A DNA stretch of 35,936 nt from Prevotellaceae bacterium (GCA_031262785.1 JAISHB010000076.1:1-35936); one strand, 5' to 3'; positions 1 through 10,336 are shown, numbered from the stretch's first letter. Numbers and translations: made by a program. Notes: generated from the letters alone by a model not told the origin.

Positions 1-1
1 C

Positions 2-1891
2 TACGGGGCTATCCAGCAACACAGCTCGGTGGAGCATGACTACCTGACCGACGGCTTCTGGGCGATGCAGCGAAGCGAGGAGCTGCCCACTCCGGGGCTG
101 CGCTTCCAGTTTATTACCCGCATCGAAGAGATTACCGACGTGGTGAATGCCCGCGTACAGGCCGGCGAGGTCGATGCCTACACCGCACAAACCCGTCCCT
201 ACCTGACCAAGCTGGCGCAGGAGCTTTTCAAACAGAGCGACCTCTACGGACGCAAAGGAGTGGTGGCCGATGCGCTTCCCTTCTACGCCGGCAACCGCTT
301 CTACCTCTTTTATAAGACCATCTACACCGATGTGCGCATGGTGGCGGCTCCCCCGTCGTCGGTCGGCAAGTTTGGCGGCGAAACCGACAATTGGATGTGG
401 CCGCGCCACACGGGCGACTTCTCGATGTTCCGCATCTACGCCGACGCCGAGGGCAATCCTGCAGACTATGCTCCCACGAACATCCCGCTGAAGACGCCCA
501 AGTACCTGACCATCTCGCTTAAAGGCGTGGAAGAGGGTGATTACGCCATGATCATGGGATTCCCCGGCAGTACCTATCGCTACCTCACCACCGCCGAGGT
601 GCGCGAACGCATGGAGGCCGGCAATGAGCCGCGTATCGTCATCCGTACCGCCGCGCTCGATGTACTGCGCGAGGAGATGGCTGCCAGCGACAAAATCCGC
701 ATCCAGTATGCCAGCAAATATGCCGGCCTGAGCAACTACTGGAAGAACTCCATCGGGATGAACAAGGCCATCGTCGACAACGATGTGCTGGGTGTGAAGG
801 CCGAACAGGAACGCGCCTTCGAGGCCTTCGCCCAGGGCAAGCCCGAGTATCAAGGGGTGGTCGGGAGAATCAATCGTTTGGTGACCGCCCAGATGCCGCT
901 GACCGAGCAATACACCTACGTGCGCGAAGCTTTCGGAACCATAGAATTTGGGAGTCCCTATCAGGTGATGGCCAACCTGAAGGAGGCTTTGCAACAGAAG
1001 AACGATTCGCTCATCGGCCGCTCCATCGAGCAACTCCGGCAGAGCTTCGAGGCCATTCACGACAAAGACTACGATCACGCCGTGAGCCTGCGCGTGGCCA
1101 AAGCGGTCTTTGCCGCCTATGCCGCTCATGTGAAGGCCGAAGACCGTCCCGCCTTCTTTGAGACCATCGACAAGGAGTTCAAGGGCGATGCCAACGCCTA
1201 CTTGGATGCAATGTACAGCCAATCTATTATGTCGAATCGCACGACCTTCGACCGGTTCCTGAAGAAGCCTACCGTCAAAGCCATCGAGAAAGACTTGGCC
1301 ACCCAATACTCCACGGCCAAATATGCCAAGATGGCCGAGCTGAGCGGACAACTGAGCGGCAACAACAAAGAGATGGCCGCGCTGCACAAAGCCTATATCC
1401 GCGGATTGGAAGAGATGAAGTTGCCTGCGCCTTCTTATCCCGACGCCAACTTCACCATTCGTCTGACCTACGGCAATGTAAAGTCCTACAATCCCCGCGA
1501 TGCCGTGCACTACAACTACTACACCACCACCGACGGCATCTTGGAGAAAGAAGATCCCGACAACCGCGAGTTTAACGTACCGGTCAAGCTTCGGCAACTC
1601 ATTCAAAACAAGGAGTTCGGGCGCTATGCCAGATCCGACGGACAGATGCCGGTCTGCTTCCTGACCACCAACGACATCACCGGCGGTAATTCGGGAAGTC
1701 CCGTACTCAATGCCCAAGGCCAACTCATCGGTGCCGCCTTCGACGGCAACTGGGAGTCGCTCAGCGGTGACATCAGCTTTAACAAAGAGCTGCAGCGCTG
1801 CATCGTGGTGGACATTCGCTACGTCCTCTTCATCCTCGACAAGCTGGGCAATTGCCGGCACTTGATTGAGGAAATGAGTCTTGCGCAATAG
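2..1891 (+). CDS. S46 dipeptidyl-peptidase, DPP7-like (5' end cut by window)
   Basis: Serine peptidase of family S46, exported enzymes that remove dipeptides from the N-terminus of oligopeptides in the periplasm. The reading frame is open from base 2, so the signal peptide and the catalytic His (in the HHCGY motif just before the YGAIQQHSS stretch at the window edge) lie outside. The remaining 629 residues carry the Asp motif WPRHTGDF (Asp codon 416-418) and the nucleophile motif GGNSGSP (Ser codon 1691-1693). Eighteen residues after the Ser is Gly (codon 1745-1747, in FDGNW). In Porphyromonas gingivalis enzymes this S1 residue is Gly in DPP7 (hydrophobic P1) and Arg in DPP11 (Asp/Glu P1), so a DPP7-like preference is inferred. 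It is a paralogue of the gene at 15627. A hairpin terminator follows. Family assignment is secure; specificity is inferred. Confidence 0.93.
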   Translation, partial: YGAIQQHSSVEHDYLTDGFWAMQRSEELPTPGLRFQFITRIEEITDVVNARVQAGEVDAYTAQTRPYLTKLAQELFKQSDLYGRKGVVADALPFYAGNRFYLFYKTIYTDVRMVAAPPSSVGKFGGETDNWMWPRHTGDFSMFRIYADAEGNPADYAPTNIPLKTPKYLTISLKGVEEGDYAMIMGFPGSTYRYLTTAEVRERMEAGNEPRIVIRTAALDVLREEMAASDKIRIQYASKYAGLSNYWKNSIGMNKAIVDNDVLGVKAEQERAFEAFAQGKPEYQGVVGRINRLVTAQMPLTEQYTYVREAFGTIEFGSPYQVMANLKEALQQKNDSLIGRSIEQLRQSFEAIHDKDYDHAVSLRVAKAVFAAYAAHVKAEDRPAFFETIDKEFKGDANAYLDAMYSQSIMSNRTTFDRFLKKPTVKAIEKDLATQYSTAKYAKMAELSGQLSGNNKEMAALHKAYIRGLEEMKLPAPSYPDANFTIRLTYGNVKSYNPRDAVHYNYYTTTDGILEKEDPDNREFNVPVKLRQLIQNKEFGRYARSDGQMPVCFLTTNDITGGNSGSPVLNAQGQLIGAAFDGNWESLSGDISFNKELQRCIVVDIRYVLFILDKLGNCRHLIEEMSLAQ

Positions 1892-1972
1892 CGAAAGTAT
1901 AGGAAAGTGGAACACCCTCTACTGGGACTGTCTTACCCTCGGGTTGCTCACACCCACCCGGTACACACACAA

Positions 1973-2008
1973 AAAAGAGGATGCGCCGGTTGGGACGCAT
2001 CCTCTTTT
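1973..2008. terminator. Bidirectional hairpin terminator between two convergent genes
   Basis: A perfect 13-bp inverted repeat, AAAAGAGGATGCG at 1973-1985 and its complement at 1996-2008, with a 10-nt loop. The arms end in A and T runs, so each strand shows a stem followed by U residues. It lies 82 bp after the S46 stop and 45 bp after the pckA stop, so it can end both convergent transcripts. Confidence 0.85.
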
Positions 2009-2052
2009 CTTATTGGGTTCCTACCTTAGGGGCAGGAGCTAACGCAATTCTT

Positions 2053-3660
2053 TTAAAGTTTCGGACCGGCAGATACCAAGGCTTTGCCGGCTTCATTGCC
2101 CTCAAACTTGGCGAAGTTCTTAATGAAGCGTCCGGCCAGGTCTTTGGCTTTCTCGTCCCACTTGCAGGCACATTCATACGTGTCGCGCGGATCGAGAATC
2201 TTAGCATCTACACCCGGCAACTCGGTGGGAACCACGAAGTCGAAATAAGGAATCACCTTGGTCGGGGCTTTGTCGATCGAACCGTCGAGGATGGCATCGA
2301 TAATACCGCGGGTATCCTTGATAGAGATACGTTTGCCGCTGCCGTTCCATCCGGTATTCACCAAATAGGCCTTGGCACCCGATTGCTCCATCTTCTTGAC
2401 CAGTTCTTCACCATATTTGGTGGGATGCAGGCTCAGGAAAGCGGCACCGAAGCAAGCCGAGAAGGTGGGCGTCGGCTCTGTGATGCCGCGCTCGGTACCG
2501 GCCAGCTTGGCGGTAAAGCCCGAGAGGAAATAATACTTGGTTTGCTCGGGATTCAGCATCGAGACCGGAGGCAATACCCCGAAAGCATCGGCCGAAAGAA
2601 AGATCACCTGCTTGGCAGCCGGTCCTTTAGAAATGGGCTTAACGATGTTATGGATGTGATAGATGGGATACGACACGCGGGTATTCTCCGTCACGCTCTT
2701 ATCGGCAAAGTCTATTTTGCCGTTGGCATCTACGGTTACATTCTCGAGCAGAGCATCGCGTTTGATGGCGTTGTAGATGTCGGGTTCACTCTCTTTGTCT
2801 AAGTTGATCACCTTGGCATAGCAGCCGCCTTCGAAGTTGAAGACTCCTTCGTCGTCCCAACCGTGCTCGTCGTCACCGATGAGCAAACGTTTCGGATCAG
2901 TAGAGAGGGTGGTTTTGCCCGTACCGGAGAGGCCGAAGAAGATGGCCGTGTTTTGTCCGTCCATGTCGGTATTGGCAGAGCAGTGCATCGAAGCCATGCC
3001 TTTGAGCGGAAGCAGGTAGTTCATGTAGGAGAACATTCCTTTCTTCATCTCGCCACCATACCAGGTGTTGAGGATGACTTGAATCTTTTCGGTGAGGTTG
3101 AATACCACGGCGGTCTCGGAGTTTAAGCCCAGCTCTTTGTAGTTTTCAACTTTGGCCTTGGAGGCATTCATAATCACGAAGTCGGGTTCGCCGAAATCGG
3201 CCAATTCTTCTGCCGTCGGGCGGATAAACATGTTGGTAACAAAGTGTGCCTGCCATGCCACCTCCATGATGAAGCGCAGCTTGAGGCGCGATGCGGTGTT
3301 AGTTCCGCAGAAGGCATCTACCACGTAGAGGCGTTTGCCCGAAAGTTCTTTGGTGGCTAACGACTTCACGGCTTCCCAACAGTTGGCATCTACGGGCTTG
3401 TTGTCGTTCTTGTAGGCTTCAGATGTCCACCACACGGTGTTCTTGCTGGTTTCATCCATCACAAAAAATTTATCTTTAGGCGAACGACCGGTGTAGACAC
3501 CTGTCATCACATTCACTGCACCCAATTCTGTTACCTGACCCTTTTCAAAACCTTCCAAACCGGGCTTGGTTTCTTCTTTGAAGAGCACTTCATACGAGGG
3601 ATTGTAGACGATGTCCGTAACTCCCGTAATACCGTACTTACTGAGATCTAAATTTGCCAT
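2053..3660 (-). CDS. pckA: Phosphoenolpyruvate carboxykinase (ATP)
   Basis: Cytosolic enzyme that interconverts oxaloacetate plus ATP with phosphoenolpyruvate plus CO2 and ADP. In Bacteroides-type anaerobes it often runs in the CO2-fixing direction that feeds succinate and propionate formation. The 535-residue length fits the ATP-dependent family. Visible motifs are the substrate loop RSPKDKF (residues 59-65), the P-loop GLSGTGKT (243-250) and the metal/kinase motif beginning [12 protein letters not shown] (261-272). The ATG at 3660 gives the expected N-terminus. The gene is monocistronic, diverges from upp, and has a good minus-7 box 64-71 bases upstream. The shared terminator at 1973-2008 follows it. 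Nothing looks truncated. Confidence 0.97.
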   Translation of the reverse strand: MANLDLSKYGITGVTDIVYNPSYEVLFKEETKPGLEGFEKGQVTELGAVNVMTGVYTGRSPKDKFFVMDETSKNTVWWTSEAYKNDNKPVDANCWEAVKSLATKELSGKRLYVVDAFCGTNTASRLKLRFIMEVAWQAHFVTNMFIRPTAEELADFGEPDFVIMNASKAKVENYKELGLNSETAVVFNLTEKIQVILNTWYGGEMKKGMFSYMNYLLPLKGMASMHCSANTDMDGQNTAIFFGLSGTGKTTLSTDPKRLLIGDDEHGWDDEGVFNFEGGCYAKVINLDKESEPDIYNAIKRDALLENVTVDANGKIDFADKSVTENTRVSYPIYHIHNIVKPISKGPAAKQVIFLSADAFGVLPPVSMLNPEQTKYYFLSGFTAKLAGTERGITEPTPTFSACFGAAFLSLHPTKYGEELVKKMEQSGAKAYLVNTGWNGSGKRISIKDTRGIIDAILDGSIDKAPTKVIPYFDFVVPTELPGVDAKILDPRDTYECACKWDEKAKDLAGRFIKNFAKFEGNEAGKALVSAGPKL

Positions 3661-3723
3661 TTTCTTTGATTTTAAATAATTTATAATGTGATTATTTTCT
3701 CTTTTCCCTTAAAAAATCGACCG

Positions 3724-3731
3724 CAAAAGTA
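3724..3731 (-). promoter_or_regulatory. Minus-7 box of the pckA promoter
   Basis: On the minus strand this reads TACTTTTG, an exact match to the Bacteroidota minus-7 consensus TAnnTTTG, followed by C. No clear TTTG minus-33 box sits 19-21 bases further upstream. Transcription would start near 3717, giving a leader of about 57 nt before the pckA ATG. Confidence 0.6.
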
Positions 3732-3824
3732 ACAAATAAGAGAGGAGATGTTTCATCCGTTAAGGTTTTCTTTTCTTAATAATACCACTTTTATCACATT
3801 GGCGAGTACAACTGCCAACTGAAT

Positions 3825-3856
3825 GTTGCAAATTGGCAGAAAAATGGTTTCCTTTG
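3825..3856 (+). promoter_or_regulatory. Probable upp promoter
   Basis: A minus-7-like box TTCCTTTG (3849-3856, one mismatch from TAnnTTTG) lies 20 bases after a TTGC (3825-3828) that could serve as minus-33. The predicted transcript start is about 16 bases before the upp ATG. Both boxes are imperfect. Confidence 0.4.
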
Positions 3857-3879
3857 CAGCCGAAATAACATAAAAATCC

Positions 3880-4533
3880 ATGAACATTATCAATTTTGCC
3901 GAATCCAACTCGGTTTTGAATCAATATGTTGCCGAGATTAGAGATGTGCGCATCCAGCGCGACCGCCTCCGTTTTCGACGCAACCTTGAACGTATCGGAG
4001 AAATTATGGCGTATGAAATGAGTAAAACATTTACCTATTCCGCCAAAGAAGTAGACACACCATTGGGCACGGCAGCCGTGCAAACACCCGACAATTCATT
4101 GATCTTGAGCACCATTTTGCGTGCCGGACTTCCCTTTCATCAAGGATTCCTCAGCTACTTCGACACGGCGGAGAACGCCTTCGTCTCGGCCTACCGAAAG
4201 TATAAGGACACACTGAAGTTCGACATCAACATCGAATACATTGCCTCGCCCCGCATCGACGGCAAAACCCTCGTCATCACCGACCCTATGCTGGCCACCG
4301 GAGGCAGCATGGAGCTGACCTACCGCGCCATGCTCACCAAAGGAACCCCGTCGGTGATTCATGTGGCCTCCATCATTGCGAGCAAAGAGGCGGTTACACA
4401 CATTGCCGAGAGTTTCCCGCAAGAACATACCACCATCTGGTGTGCCGCCATTGATCCGGGATTGAACGACCACTCCTACATCGTGCCCGGACTGGGCGAT
4501 GCGGGCGATTTGGCCTACGGCGAGAAAGACTGA
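3880..4533 (+). CDS. upp: Uracil phosphoribosyltransferase
   Basis: Pyrimidine salvage enzyme that converts uracil and PRPP to UMP in the cytosol. The 217 residues show the type I phosphoribosyltransferase PRPP loop DPMLATGGSM (135-144), the LRAGLPF segment (80-86), and the C-terminal uracil-binding segment YIVPGLGDAGDLAYG typical of Upp. The ATG at 3880 starts a normal MNIINF N-terminus. It diverges from pckA. The next gene (GH28) begins 37 bases after the stop with no obvious terminator or promoter between them, so read-through into the glycan genes is possible although the functions are unrelated. Confidence 0.96.
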   Translation: MNIINFAESNSVLNQYVAEIRDVRIQRDRLRFRRNLERIGEIMAYEMSKTFTYSAKEVDTPLGTAAVQTPDNSLILSTILRAGLPFHQGFLSYFDTAENAFVSAYRKYKDTLKFDINIEYIASPRIDGKTLVITDPMLATGGSMELTYRAMLTKGTPSVIHVASIIASKEAVTHIAESFPQEHTTIWCAAIDPGLNDHSYIVPGLGDAGDLAYGEKD

Positions 4534-4570
4534 GCATGTATTATTACCCAACTAAAATCCATAAAAACGT

Positions 4571-5869
4571 ATGAAACTGAAAGCATTTGCGTGCGTCTTG
4601 TTCAGCTGTGCAGCCCTGACGGCGCAGGAAAAGTTCCCCGATGGAACCTCCATCCCCGACTGGTTTTATCAAACCGACATCGTCAAACCCGAGAACCTGG
4701 GCAAGGCCTACTCCATCACCGACTACGGCGTAGTGAATGACAGCACCGTGGTGCAAACCGCGAAAATCCAGGCCGTCATTGACCGTGCCGCCGCAGAGGG
4801 CGGAGGCGTGGTGGTTATCCCGGCCGGAACTTACCTGAGCGGCTCGCTTTTCTTCAAGCCCAAGACCCATTTGCACCTGCTCGAGGGAGCGGTGCTGAAG
4901 GGAAGCGACGACATCAGCGATTTCCAAATCATCGACACCCGCATTGAAGGACAAAATCTCAAATACTTCGCCGCGCTGGTCAATGCCGACAAGGTCGACG
5001 GCTTCACGCTCTCGGGCAAGGGCACCATCAACGGAAACGGTCTGCGTTTTTGGCGCTCCTTCTGGCTCCGGCGCAAAGTAATTCCCAAGTGCACCAACAT
5101 GGACGAGCTGCGACCCCGTTTGGTGCACATCTCCCACAGCAACGACGTGCAACTCTCGGGCGTTCGCCTCATCAACTCGCCGTTTTGGACCACCCACTTG
5201 TATAAATGCAACCGCGTGAAGCTGCTCGGCCTCTACATCTTCGCGCCGGCCGCTCCGGTGAAGGCACCCAGCTCGGATGCCATCGACATCGATGTCTGCA
5301 CCGACGTGCTGGTGAAGAACTGCTACATGTCGGTCAACGACGATGCCATCGCCCTGAAAGGCGGCAAGGGACCCTGGGCGGATACCGATCCCAACAACGG
5401 CGCCAACCGCAACATCCTCATCGAAGATTGCACGTACGGCTTCTGCCACAGCGCCCTGACCTGCGGCAGCGAGTCGGTCTTCAACCACAACATCCTGTTA
5501 CGCCGCATTCGCATCGATCATGCCAGCCGGTTGCTCTGGCTCAAGATGCGTCCCGACACCCCGCAACACTACGAATACATCACCGTGGAAGATATCAAGG
5601 GAAGTGCCCGCGCTTTCCTCTACATCCGCCCGTGGACGCAGTTCTTCGACCTCAAAGATCGCAAAGATGCGCCCATGTCCTATTCCGACCACATCACGAT
5701 GCGCAACATCGAGTTGGAGTGCGACGTCTTCTTCAATGTCAATCCCCGCCCCGATCAGTATAAGCTCACCAATTTCACCTTTGAAAACCTCAAGATCAAA
5801 GCCAAGGACCCCAAGTGCGACCGCTCGGCGGTGGAAAACTTCGTCTGGAAGAATGTGGTTTTCGAATAG
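4571..5869 (+). CDS. Exported glycoside hydrolase family 28 protein (polygalacturonase or exo-galacturonidase type)
   Basis: A right-handed beta-helix pectin enzyme of family GH28, which hydrolyses alpha-linked galacturonic acid. Residues 1-18 form a signal peptide with a likely cut after LTA, so it acts in the periplasm. Family motifs are recognisable but relaxed: SSDAIDID (234-241, equivalent of the NTD motif), the Asp pair in VNDDAIALKGG (257-258), CHSALTCGS (292-300, in place of GHG) and LLWLKMR (321-327, in place of RIK). The relaxed motifs suggest an exo-acting galacturonidase on a side chain instead of an endo-polygalacturonase. The neighbouring 6131 gene looks like a rhamnogalacturonan-II enzyme, and the B. 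thetaiotaomicron RG-II locus also pairs such genes as I recall. The exact linkage cut cannot be read from sequence. Confidence 0.88.
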   Translation: MKLKAFACVLFSCAALTAQEKFPDGTSIPDWFYQTDIVKPENLGKAYSITDYGVVNDSTVVQTAKIQAVIDRAAAEGGGVVVIPAGTYLSGSLFFKPKTHLHLLEGAVLKGSDDISDFQIIDTRIEGQNLKYFAALVNADKVDGFTLSGKGTINGNGLRFWRSFWLRRKVIPKCTNMDELRPRLVHISHSNDVQLSGVRLINSPFWTTHLYKCNRVKLLGLYIFAPAAPVKAPSSDAIDIDVCTDVLVKNCYMSVNDDAIALKGGKGPWADTDPNNGANRNILIEDCTYGFCHSALTCGSESVFNHNILLRRIRIDHASRLLWLKMRPDTPQHYEYITVEDIKGSARAFLYIRPWTQFFDLKDRKDAPMSYSDHITMRNIELECDVFFNVNPRPDQYKLTNFTFENLKIKAKDPKCDRSAVENFVWKNVVFE

Positions 5870-5943
5870 GGGCGGCTCTCCCCGGGATTGGTTGTGCGCC
5901 AACCTGCCCCAAAAGGCCTTCTGAGCGCGGTTGTTGTTGCGCC

Positions 5944-6053
5944 AAACTTGGACTGCAGTCCGGCTAAACTTGGACTGCTGTCCCGTGAAACTTGGACTGC
6001 TGTCCCGTGAAACCCGGACTGCTGTCCCGTTGAACCCGGACTGCTGTCCCGTG
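5944..6053. repeat. Array 1: five 22-bp tandem repeats with palindromic core
   Basis: Five consecutive units of exactly 22 bp begin at 5944, 5966, 5988, 6010 and 6032; a partial sixth follows. The unit is close to AAACTTGGACTGCTGTCCCG plus TG. Each has a self-complementary core: GGACTGCAGTCC in unit 1 (5950-5961, perfect palindrome) and GGACTGCTGTCC in the others. The array fills much of the 261-bp gap between the GH28 and GH137-GH2 genes. Short reading frames through it are side effects of repetition. Confidence 0.9.
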
Positions 6054-6130
6054 AAAGTCCGATTATATAGCAGTAGATCTGCCCAAAACCGGCCGACTTC
6101 GGGGCATTTCAAGTTACAAACAGCCTCAAA

Positions 6131-9100
6131 ATGCGTCATTTAGGTATGAAACAGCTAACTCTCCTCCTTTTGTGCGCCGTGGTAGCGCCCGTTCTCTGCG
6201 CCCAGCCGCCAATCTCCCCCGAAGTGATGCAACACATCTACGACGAGGTGCGTACCCCCTACAAATACGGGTTGGTGGTGGCACCGACCGACAATCGTCA
6301 TAAAATGGATTGCCCCACGGTGTTCCGTCACCAGGGACATTGGTACATGACCTACGTGGTCTACGACGGACAGTCGGGCAAAGACGGACGGGGCTACGAG
6401 ACGTGGCTTGCCCAGAGCGAAGATTTACTCCATTGGACGGTGAAAGGGCGCGTGCTCTCGTTCCGCGACGGACGGTGGGACGAAAACCAGCGCGGCGGAT
6501 TTCCCGCCCTGCCCGACATGACGTGGGGAGGGAGCTACGAGCTGCAATCCTACCAAAACAGGTATTGGATGACCTACATCGGAGGCCGCGGTCGCGGCTA
6601 CGAGACCGGCCCGCTGAGCATCGGCCTGGCCTCGACACCCCAAGCCGACTTGGGGCAGGCGGTGGAGTGGAAGGCCGACAACCGACCGATACTCTCGTCC
6701 ACCGATGCCGACGCCGGCTGGTTTGAGAGTTTGACGCAATACAAGAGCACCATCTATTGGGACCGGTCGGAGAAGCTCTTCGGCCAACCCTTCGTGATGT
6801 TCTACAACGCAGGCGGTATCAACCCCGCCAACCACATCAAGGGCGAACGGGTGGGCATTGCCCTGTCGAAGAACCTCAAGAAATGGACGCGCTATGCCGG
6901 CAATCCGGTGTTTGCCCACGAAACGGCCGGCACCATCACCGGCGATGCCCACATTCAGCAAATGGGTGACAGCCTCTACGTCATGTTCTACTTCTCGGCC
7001 TTCAACCCCACCCGACCCTACAAGGCCTACAACACGTTTGCCGTCAGTAGCGACCTGGTACACTGGACCGATTGGACGGGCGACGACCTGATCACGCCCT
7101 CCAAGCCCTACGACAACCTGTTTGCCCACAAGAGCTACCTCATCCGCCACGAGGGGGTGACCTATCACTTCTATTGCGCCGTCAACCGCGACGACCAGCG
7201 AGGCATTGCCGTGGCCACGAGCCGCCCGGTAGGCGACCGACGCTCCTCCATTCATTTTCCGGAGCCGGAGAAGAACGGCAAGCGCAGCGAAACGGTGCTC
7301 ATCGAACCCTCCAACAAAGACGATTATTACGGCTACCGCCAACTCACCCACGGCAACCTGCACGGTTCGGCGCTCTATCAAAAGACGTTCCTTGCCCCTC
7401 CCCGCCCGGGTAAGCGCTACTTCCTGCGCTTCGAGGGGGTGGGCACCTTTGCCACCGTCAAAGTCAACGGCGTCGACTTCGGACGTCATCCGGTGGGACG
7501 CACCTCCCTCACGCTCGATGTAACCAAAGCGCTGAAGAGCGACTCGCCCAACCTGCTCGAAGTGCGTGCCGACCATCCCGAAATGATCACCACCATGCCC
7601 TGGGTGTGCGGCGGCTGCTCCTCGGAATGGGGCTTCTCCGAAGGCTCGCAACCCCTGGGCATTTTCCGCCCCGTAGTGCTTGAAATCACCGACGAAGTGC
7701 GCATCGAACCCTTCGGCGTGCATGTTTGGAACAACGATCGCGCCGATAGTGTGTTTGTCGAGACCCAAGTGAAGAACTACTCGGGCGAACCCCGCACCAT
7801 TCAGGTGGTCAACAAGCTCAACGATGCCGACGGACGCCAAGTTTTCCGCCTGGCCACCGACGTACTGCTGCACGTGGGCGAGACCCGCACCGTGCGCGTG
7901 GCCGCCCGCATCGACAAGCCCCACCTTTGGAGCACCGACACCCCCTATCTCTACAGTCTGGCCTCGATGGTGAAACAGGGCAACGTCACCTCCGACGAAG
8001 TAAGCACGCCTTGCGGCATCCGCACGCTCAGCTGGCCGGTGAAGCGGCACGACGGCGACGGACGCTTCTTCCTCAACGGGAAGCCGCTCTTTATCCGCGG
8101 CATTTGCGAGTATGAGCATCAGTTCGGACAGAGCCACGCCTTCAGCGGCGAACAAATCACGGCACGAATGCACGAGATTCGTTCGGCCGGATTCAATGCC
8201 TTCCGCGATGCCCATCAACCCCATCATTTAGACTACACCCGCCTTTGCAACGAGTTGGGCATCCTGCAATGGACGCAGTTTTCGGCACACATCTGGTACG
8301 ACACGCCCGAGTTTCGGCGCAACTTCAAGGAGCTGCTGATTAAATGGGTCAAGGAGCGTCGCAACGATCCCGCCGTGGTGATGTGGGGGCTTCAAAACGA
8401 GAGCGTCCTACCCACCGACTTTGCCCAAGAGTGCAGCGACCTGATTCGCTCGCTCGATCCCACTGCCCGAACCATGCGCGTTATCACAACCTGCAACGGA
8501 GGCACCGGTACCGACTGGAATGTGGTGCAAAACTGGAGCGGAACCTACGGCGGCGACCCAAAGAAGTATGGCTCGGAGCTGAAACATCCCGAACAGCTGC
8601 TCAACGGCGAGTATGGCGCTTGGCGTACCCTCGGCGTGCACGACGAGGTCACCACTTTTCATCAGAACAGCGCCCAATGGAGTGAAAGCCGTGCCTGTAA
8701 GTTGTTGGAGATGAAGATCCGACAGGCTTGGGAGGCTCGCGACAGCATCTGCGGTCAGTTCCTGTGGATTTGGAGCAGCCACGACAATCCGGGACGCCGT
8801 CAGCCGGACGAAGCCTATCGAATGATTGACAAGGTAGGCCCCTTCAACTACAAAGGATTGTTCACCCCGTGGGAGGAACCCACCGATGCCTACTATTTAT
8901 ACCGCGCCAATCAGGTGTCTGCTGCCACCGATCCCATGGTCTACCTTGTCTCGCACACGTGGCCCCACCGGTTTGAACAGAGCGGTCGACGCCGCGCCAC
9001 CATCGAGGCCTACAGCAATTGTGATTCGGTCTTACTCTACAACGGCCCTCAATTCTTGGGTCGCAAACGGCAGGGGGGCGTCGGCACTCATTTTACTTGG

Positions 9101-10267
9101 GAGAACCGCGACATCCGCTACAACACGCTTCGTGCCGTTGCCTACTACAAAGGGCGCGCAGTGGCCGAAGACCAGCTACTCTTGAAAGGATTGGAGGCAG
9201 CTCCCTCCCGCACCGATCTTTCCACGGAGCCTGAAAAGGAAATTCTTCCCACCACCAACACCTACGTGGTGAACGACAGCAGCTACACCTATATATATAG
9301 GCTCAATTGCGGTGGCGATGCCTACACCGACCGTTTCGGCCACCGCTGGATGGCCGACGACACTCTCTACTCGCACAGCTGGGCACAAGATTTCACCGGA
9401 CTAAGCCCCTATCTGGGCAGTCAACGCACCATCGGCGATGCCATCGGCGGCACCCGCGAGGACGCCCTCTTTCAGTCGTTCCGCTTTGGTCGTCACCGCC
9501 TCAGCTTTCACTTCCCCGTGTCCGACGGACGCTATCGGATTGAGTTGTTTTTCACCGAACCGTGGTATGGCATCGGTGGAGGCGAGAAGACCGATTGCGA
9601 AGGATGGCGTCTCTTCGACGTGGCAGTGAACGGAACCACCCGCCTGCGCAACCTCGACCTCTGGGCGGAGAGCGGACATGCCGGCGCACTCAAGAAAACC
9701 ATCACGGCCGATATTACCGGCGGCACCCTGACCATCAGCTTCCCCGAGGTGAAGGCCGGACAGGCTGTTATCTCGGCCATTGCCATCGCCACGTCGACCA
9801 ACTCTCCCGCCTTCCAAACCTTCCTTCCGCCCCGAGCACCACAAGGCGACAACCGGCGGCAGCCTGAGGCGATGTGGAAAGCCTTCGATACCGACACCGT
9901 AGCCAAACTGCCCGCCTCGATGCTACCCGAAGACAAAAATACGCGCACCGCAACCACCTACACACCCGATGAAGCAACACCCGATTACCTCGAGTGGAAC
10001 AACATCACCGTGGGATTGGCGCAAGAGTATGCCTTCCGCTTCAAGTACATGAACGTGAGTGGTCAAGCCAAGACCGTACGCTTTCAATTGATGACGCCGG
10101 GTGGCACAGTACTGCGTGATGTTCCGTTCACCCTGCCCGCGACACCCCAAAAGTGGAAATTAGTTAGTACCACCAGCGGCGGATACATCAATGCCGGTCA
10201 TTATAGGGTGATTCTTTCGGGTGAAGGAGTGCGCGATGTGCAGATTGAATCGGTGGATGTTCAATAG
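6131..10267 (+). CDS. Exported GH137-GH2-malectin multidomain glycosidase, RG-II type
   Basis: A 1,378-residue enzyme resembling B. thetaiotaomicron BT0996, which combines a GH137 beta-L-arabinofuranosidase and a GH2 beta-glucuronidase acting on rhamnogalacturonan-II side chains. The start could be 6131 or, more likely, the ATG at 6146, where the signal peptide MKQLTLLLLCAVVAPVLCA begins. Residues about 30-370 look like a five-bladed propeller (DCPTVF, WYMTY, GDAHIQQ). Glu158 and Glu239 (numbered from 6131) lie 81 apart, the same spacing I remember for the BT0996 pair E159/E240; this needs checking. Residues about 400-930 are GH2: a jelly-roll, then NES with acid/base Glu757, then NGEYGA with Glu827 as candidate nucleophile as in glucuronidases. 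RLNCGGDAYTD (1057-1067) opens a malectin/CBM57 domain to about 1215. A further C-terminal beta-rich region follows. No SusC/SusD pair is in the window. Confidence 0.85.
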   Translation: MRHLGMKQLTLLLLCAVVAPVLCAQPPISPEVMQHIYDEVRTPYKYGLVVAPTDNRHKMDCPTVFRHQGHWYMTYVVYDGQSGKDGRGYETWLAQSEDLLHWTVKGRVLSFRDGRWDENQRGGFPALPDMTWGGSYELQSYQNRYWMTYIGGRGRGYETGPLSIGLASTPQADLGQAVEWKADNRPILSSTDADAGWFESLTQYKSTIYWDRSEKLFGQPFVMFYNAGGINPANHIKGERVGIALSKNLKKWTRYAGNPVFAHETAGTITGDAHIQQMGDSLYVMFYFSAFNPTRPYKAYNTFAVSSDLVHWTDWTGDDLITPSKPYDNLFAHKSYLIRHEGVTYHFYCAVNRDDQRGIAVATSRPVGDRRSSIHFPEPEKNGKRSETVLIEPSNKDDYYGYRQLTHGNLHGSALYQKTFLAPPRPGKRYFLRFEGVGTFATVKVNGVDFGRHPVGRTSLTLDVTKALKSDSPNLLEVRADHPEMITTMPWVCGGCSSEWGFSEGSQPLGIFRPVVLEITDEVRIEPFGVHVWNNDRADSVFVETQVKNYSGEPRTIQVVNKLNDADGRQVFRLATDVLLHVGETRTVRVAARIDKPHLWSTDTPYLYSLASMVKQGNVTSDEVSTPCGIRTLSWPVKRHDGDGRFFLNGKPLFIRGICEYEHQFGQSHAFSGEQITARMHEIRSAGFNAFRDAHQPHHLDYTRLCNELGILQWTQFSAHIWYDTPEFRRNFKELLIKWVKERRNDPAVVMWGLQNESVLPTDFAQECSDLIRSLDPTARTMRVITTCNGGTGTDWNVVQNWSGTYGGDPKKYGSELKHPEQLLNGEYGAWRTLGVHDEVTTFHQNSAQWSESRACKLLEMKIRQAWEARDSICGQFLWIWSSHDNPGRRQPDEAYRMIDKVGPFNYKGLFTPWEEPTDAYYLYRANQVSAATDPMVYLVSHTWPHRFEQSGRRRATIEAYSNCDSVLLYNGPQFLGRKRQGGVGTHFTWENRDIRYNTLRAVAYYKGRAVAEDQLLLKGLEAAPSRTDLSTEPEKEILPTTNTYVVNDSSYTYIYRLNCGGDAYTDRFGHRWMADDTLYSHSWAQDFTGLSPYLGSQRTIGDAIGGTREDALFQSFRFGRHRLSFHFPVSDGRYRIELFFTEPWYGIGGGEKTDCEGWRLFDVAVNGTTRLRNLDLWAESGHAGALKKTITADITGGTLTISFPEVKAGQAVISAIAIATSTNSPAFQTFLPPRAPQGDNRRQPEAMWKAFDTDTVAKLPASMLPEDKNTRTATTYTPDEATPDYLEWNNITVGLAQEYAFRFKYMNVSGQAKTVRFQLMTPGGTVLRDVPFTLPATPQKWKLVSTTSGGYINAGHYRVILSGEGVRDVQIESVDVQ

Positions 10268-10336
10268 GTCGTAGCATTCCATCTTATTTAACTAAAAAAA
10301 AGGAGTGTATACAAAGTAGGTCTCTCGAAAACTCTC

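Noticed and set aside
5870-5943. Terminator after the GH28 gene
   Set aside because: GGTTG and CAACC form only a 5-bp stem and no T run follows, so it is not convincing.
6425-8227. Minus-strand frame of 600 codons
   Set aside because: Antisense shadow of the GH137-GH2 gene; the plus-strand protein has clear domains, and the shadow is rich in His, Gly and Val as expected for complement of GC-biased codons.
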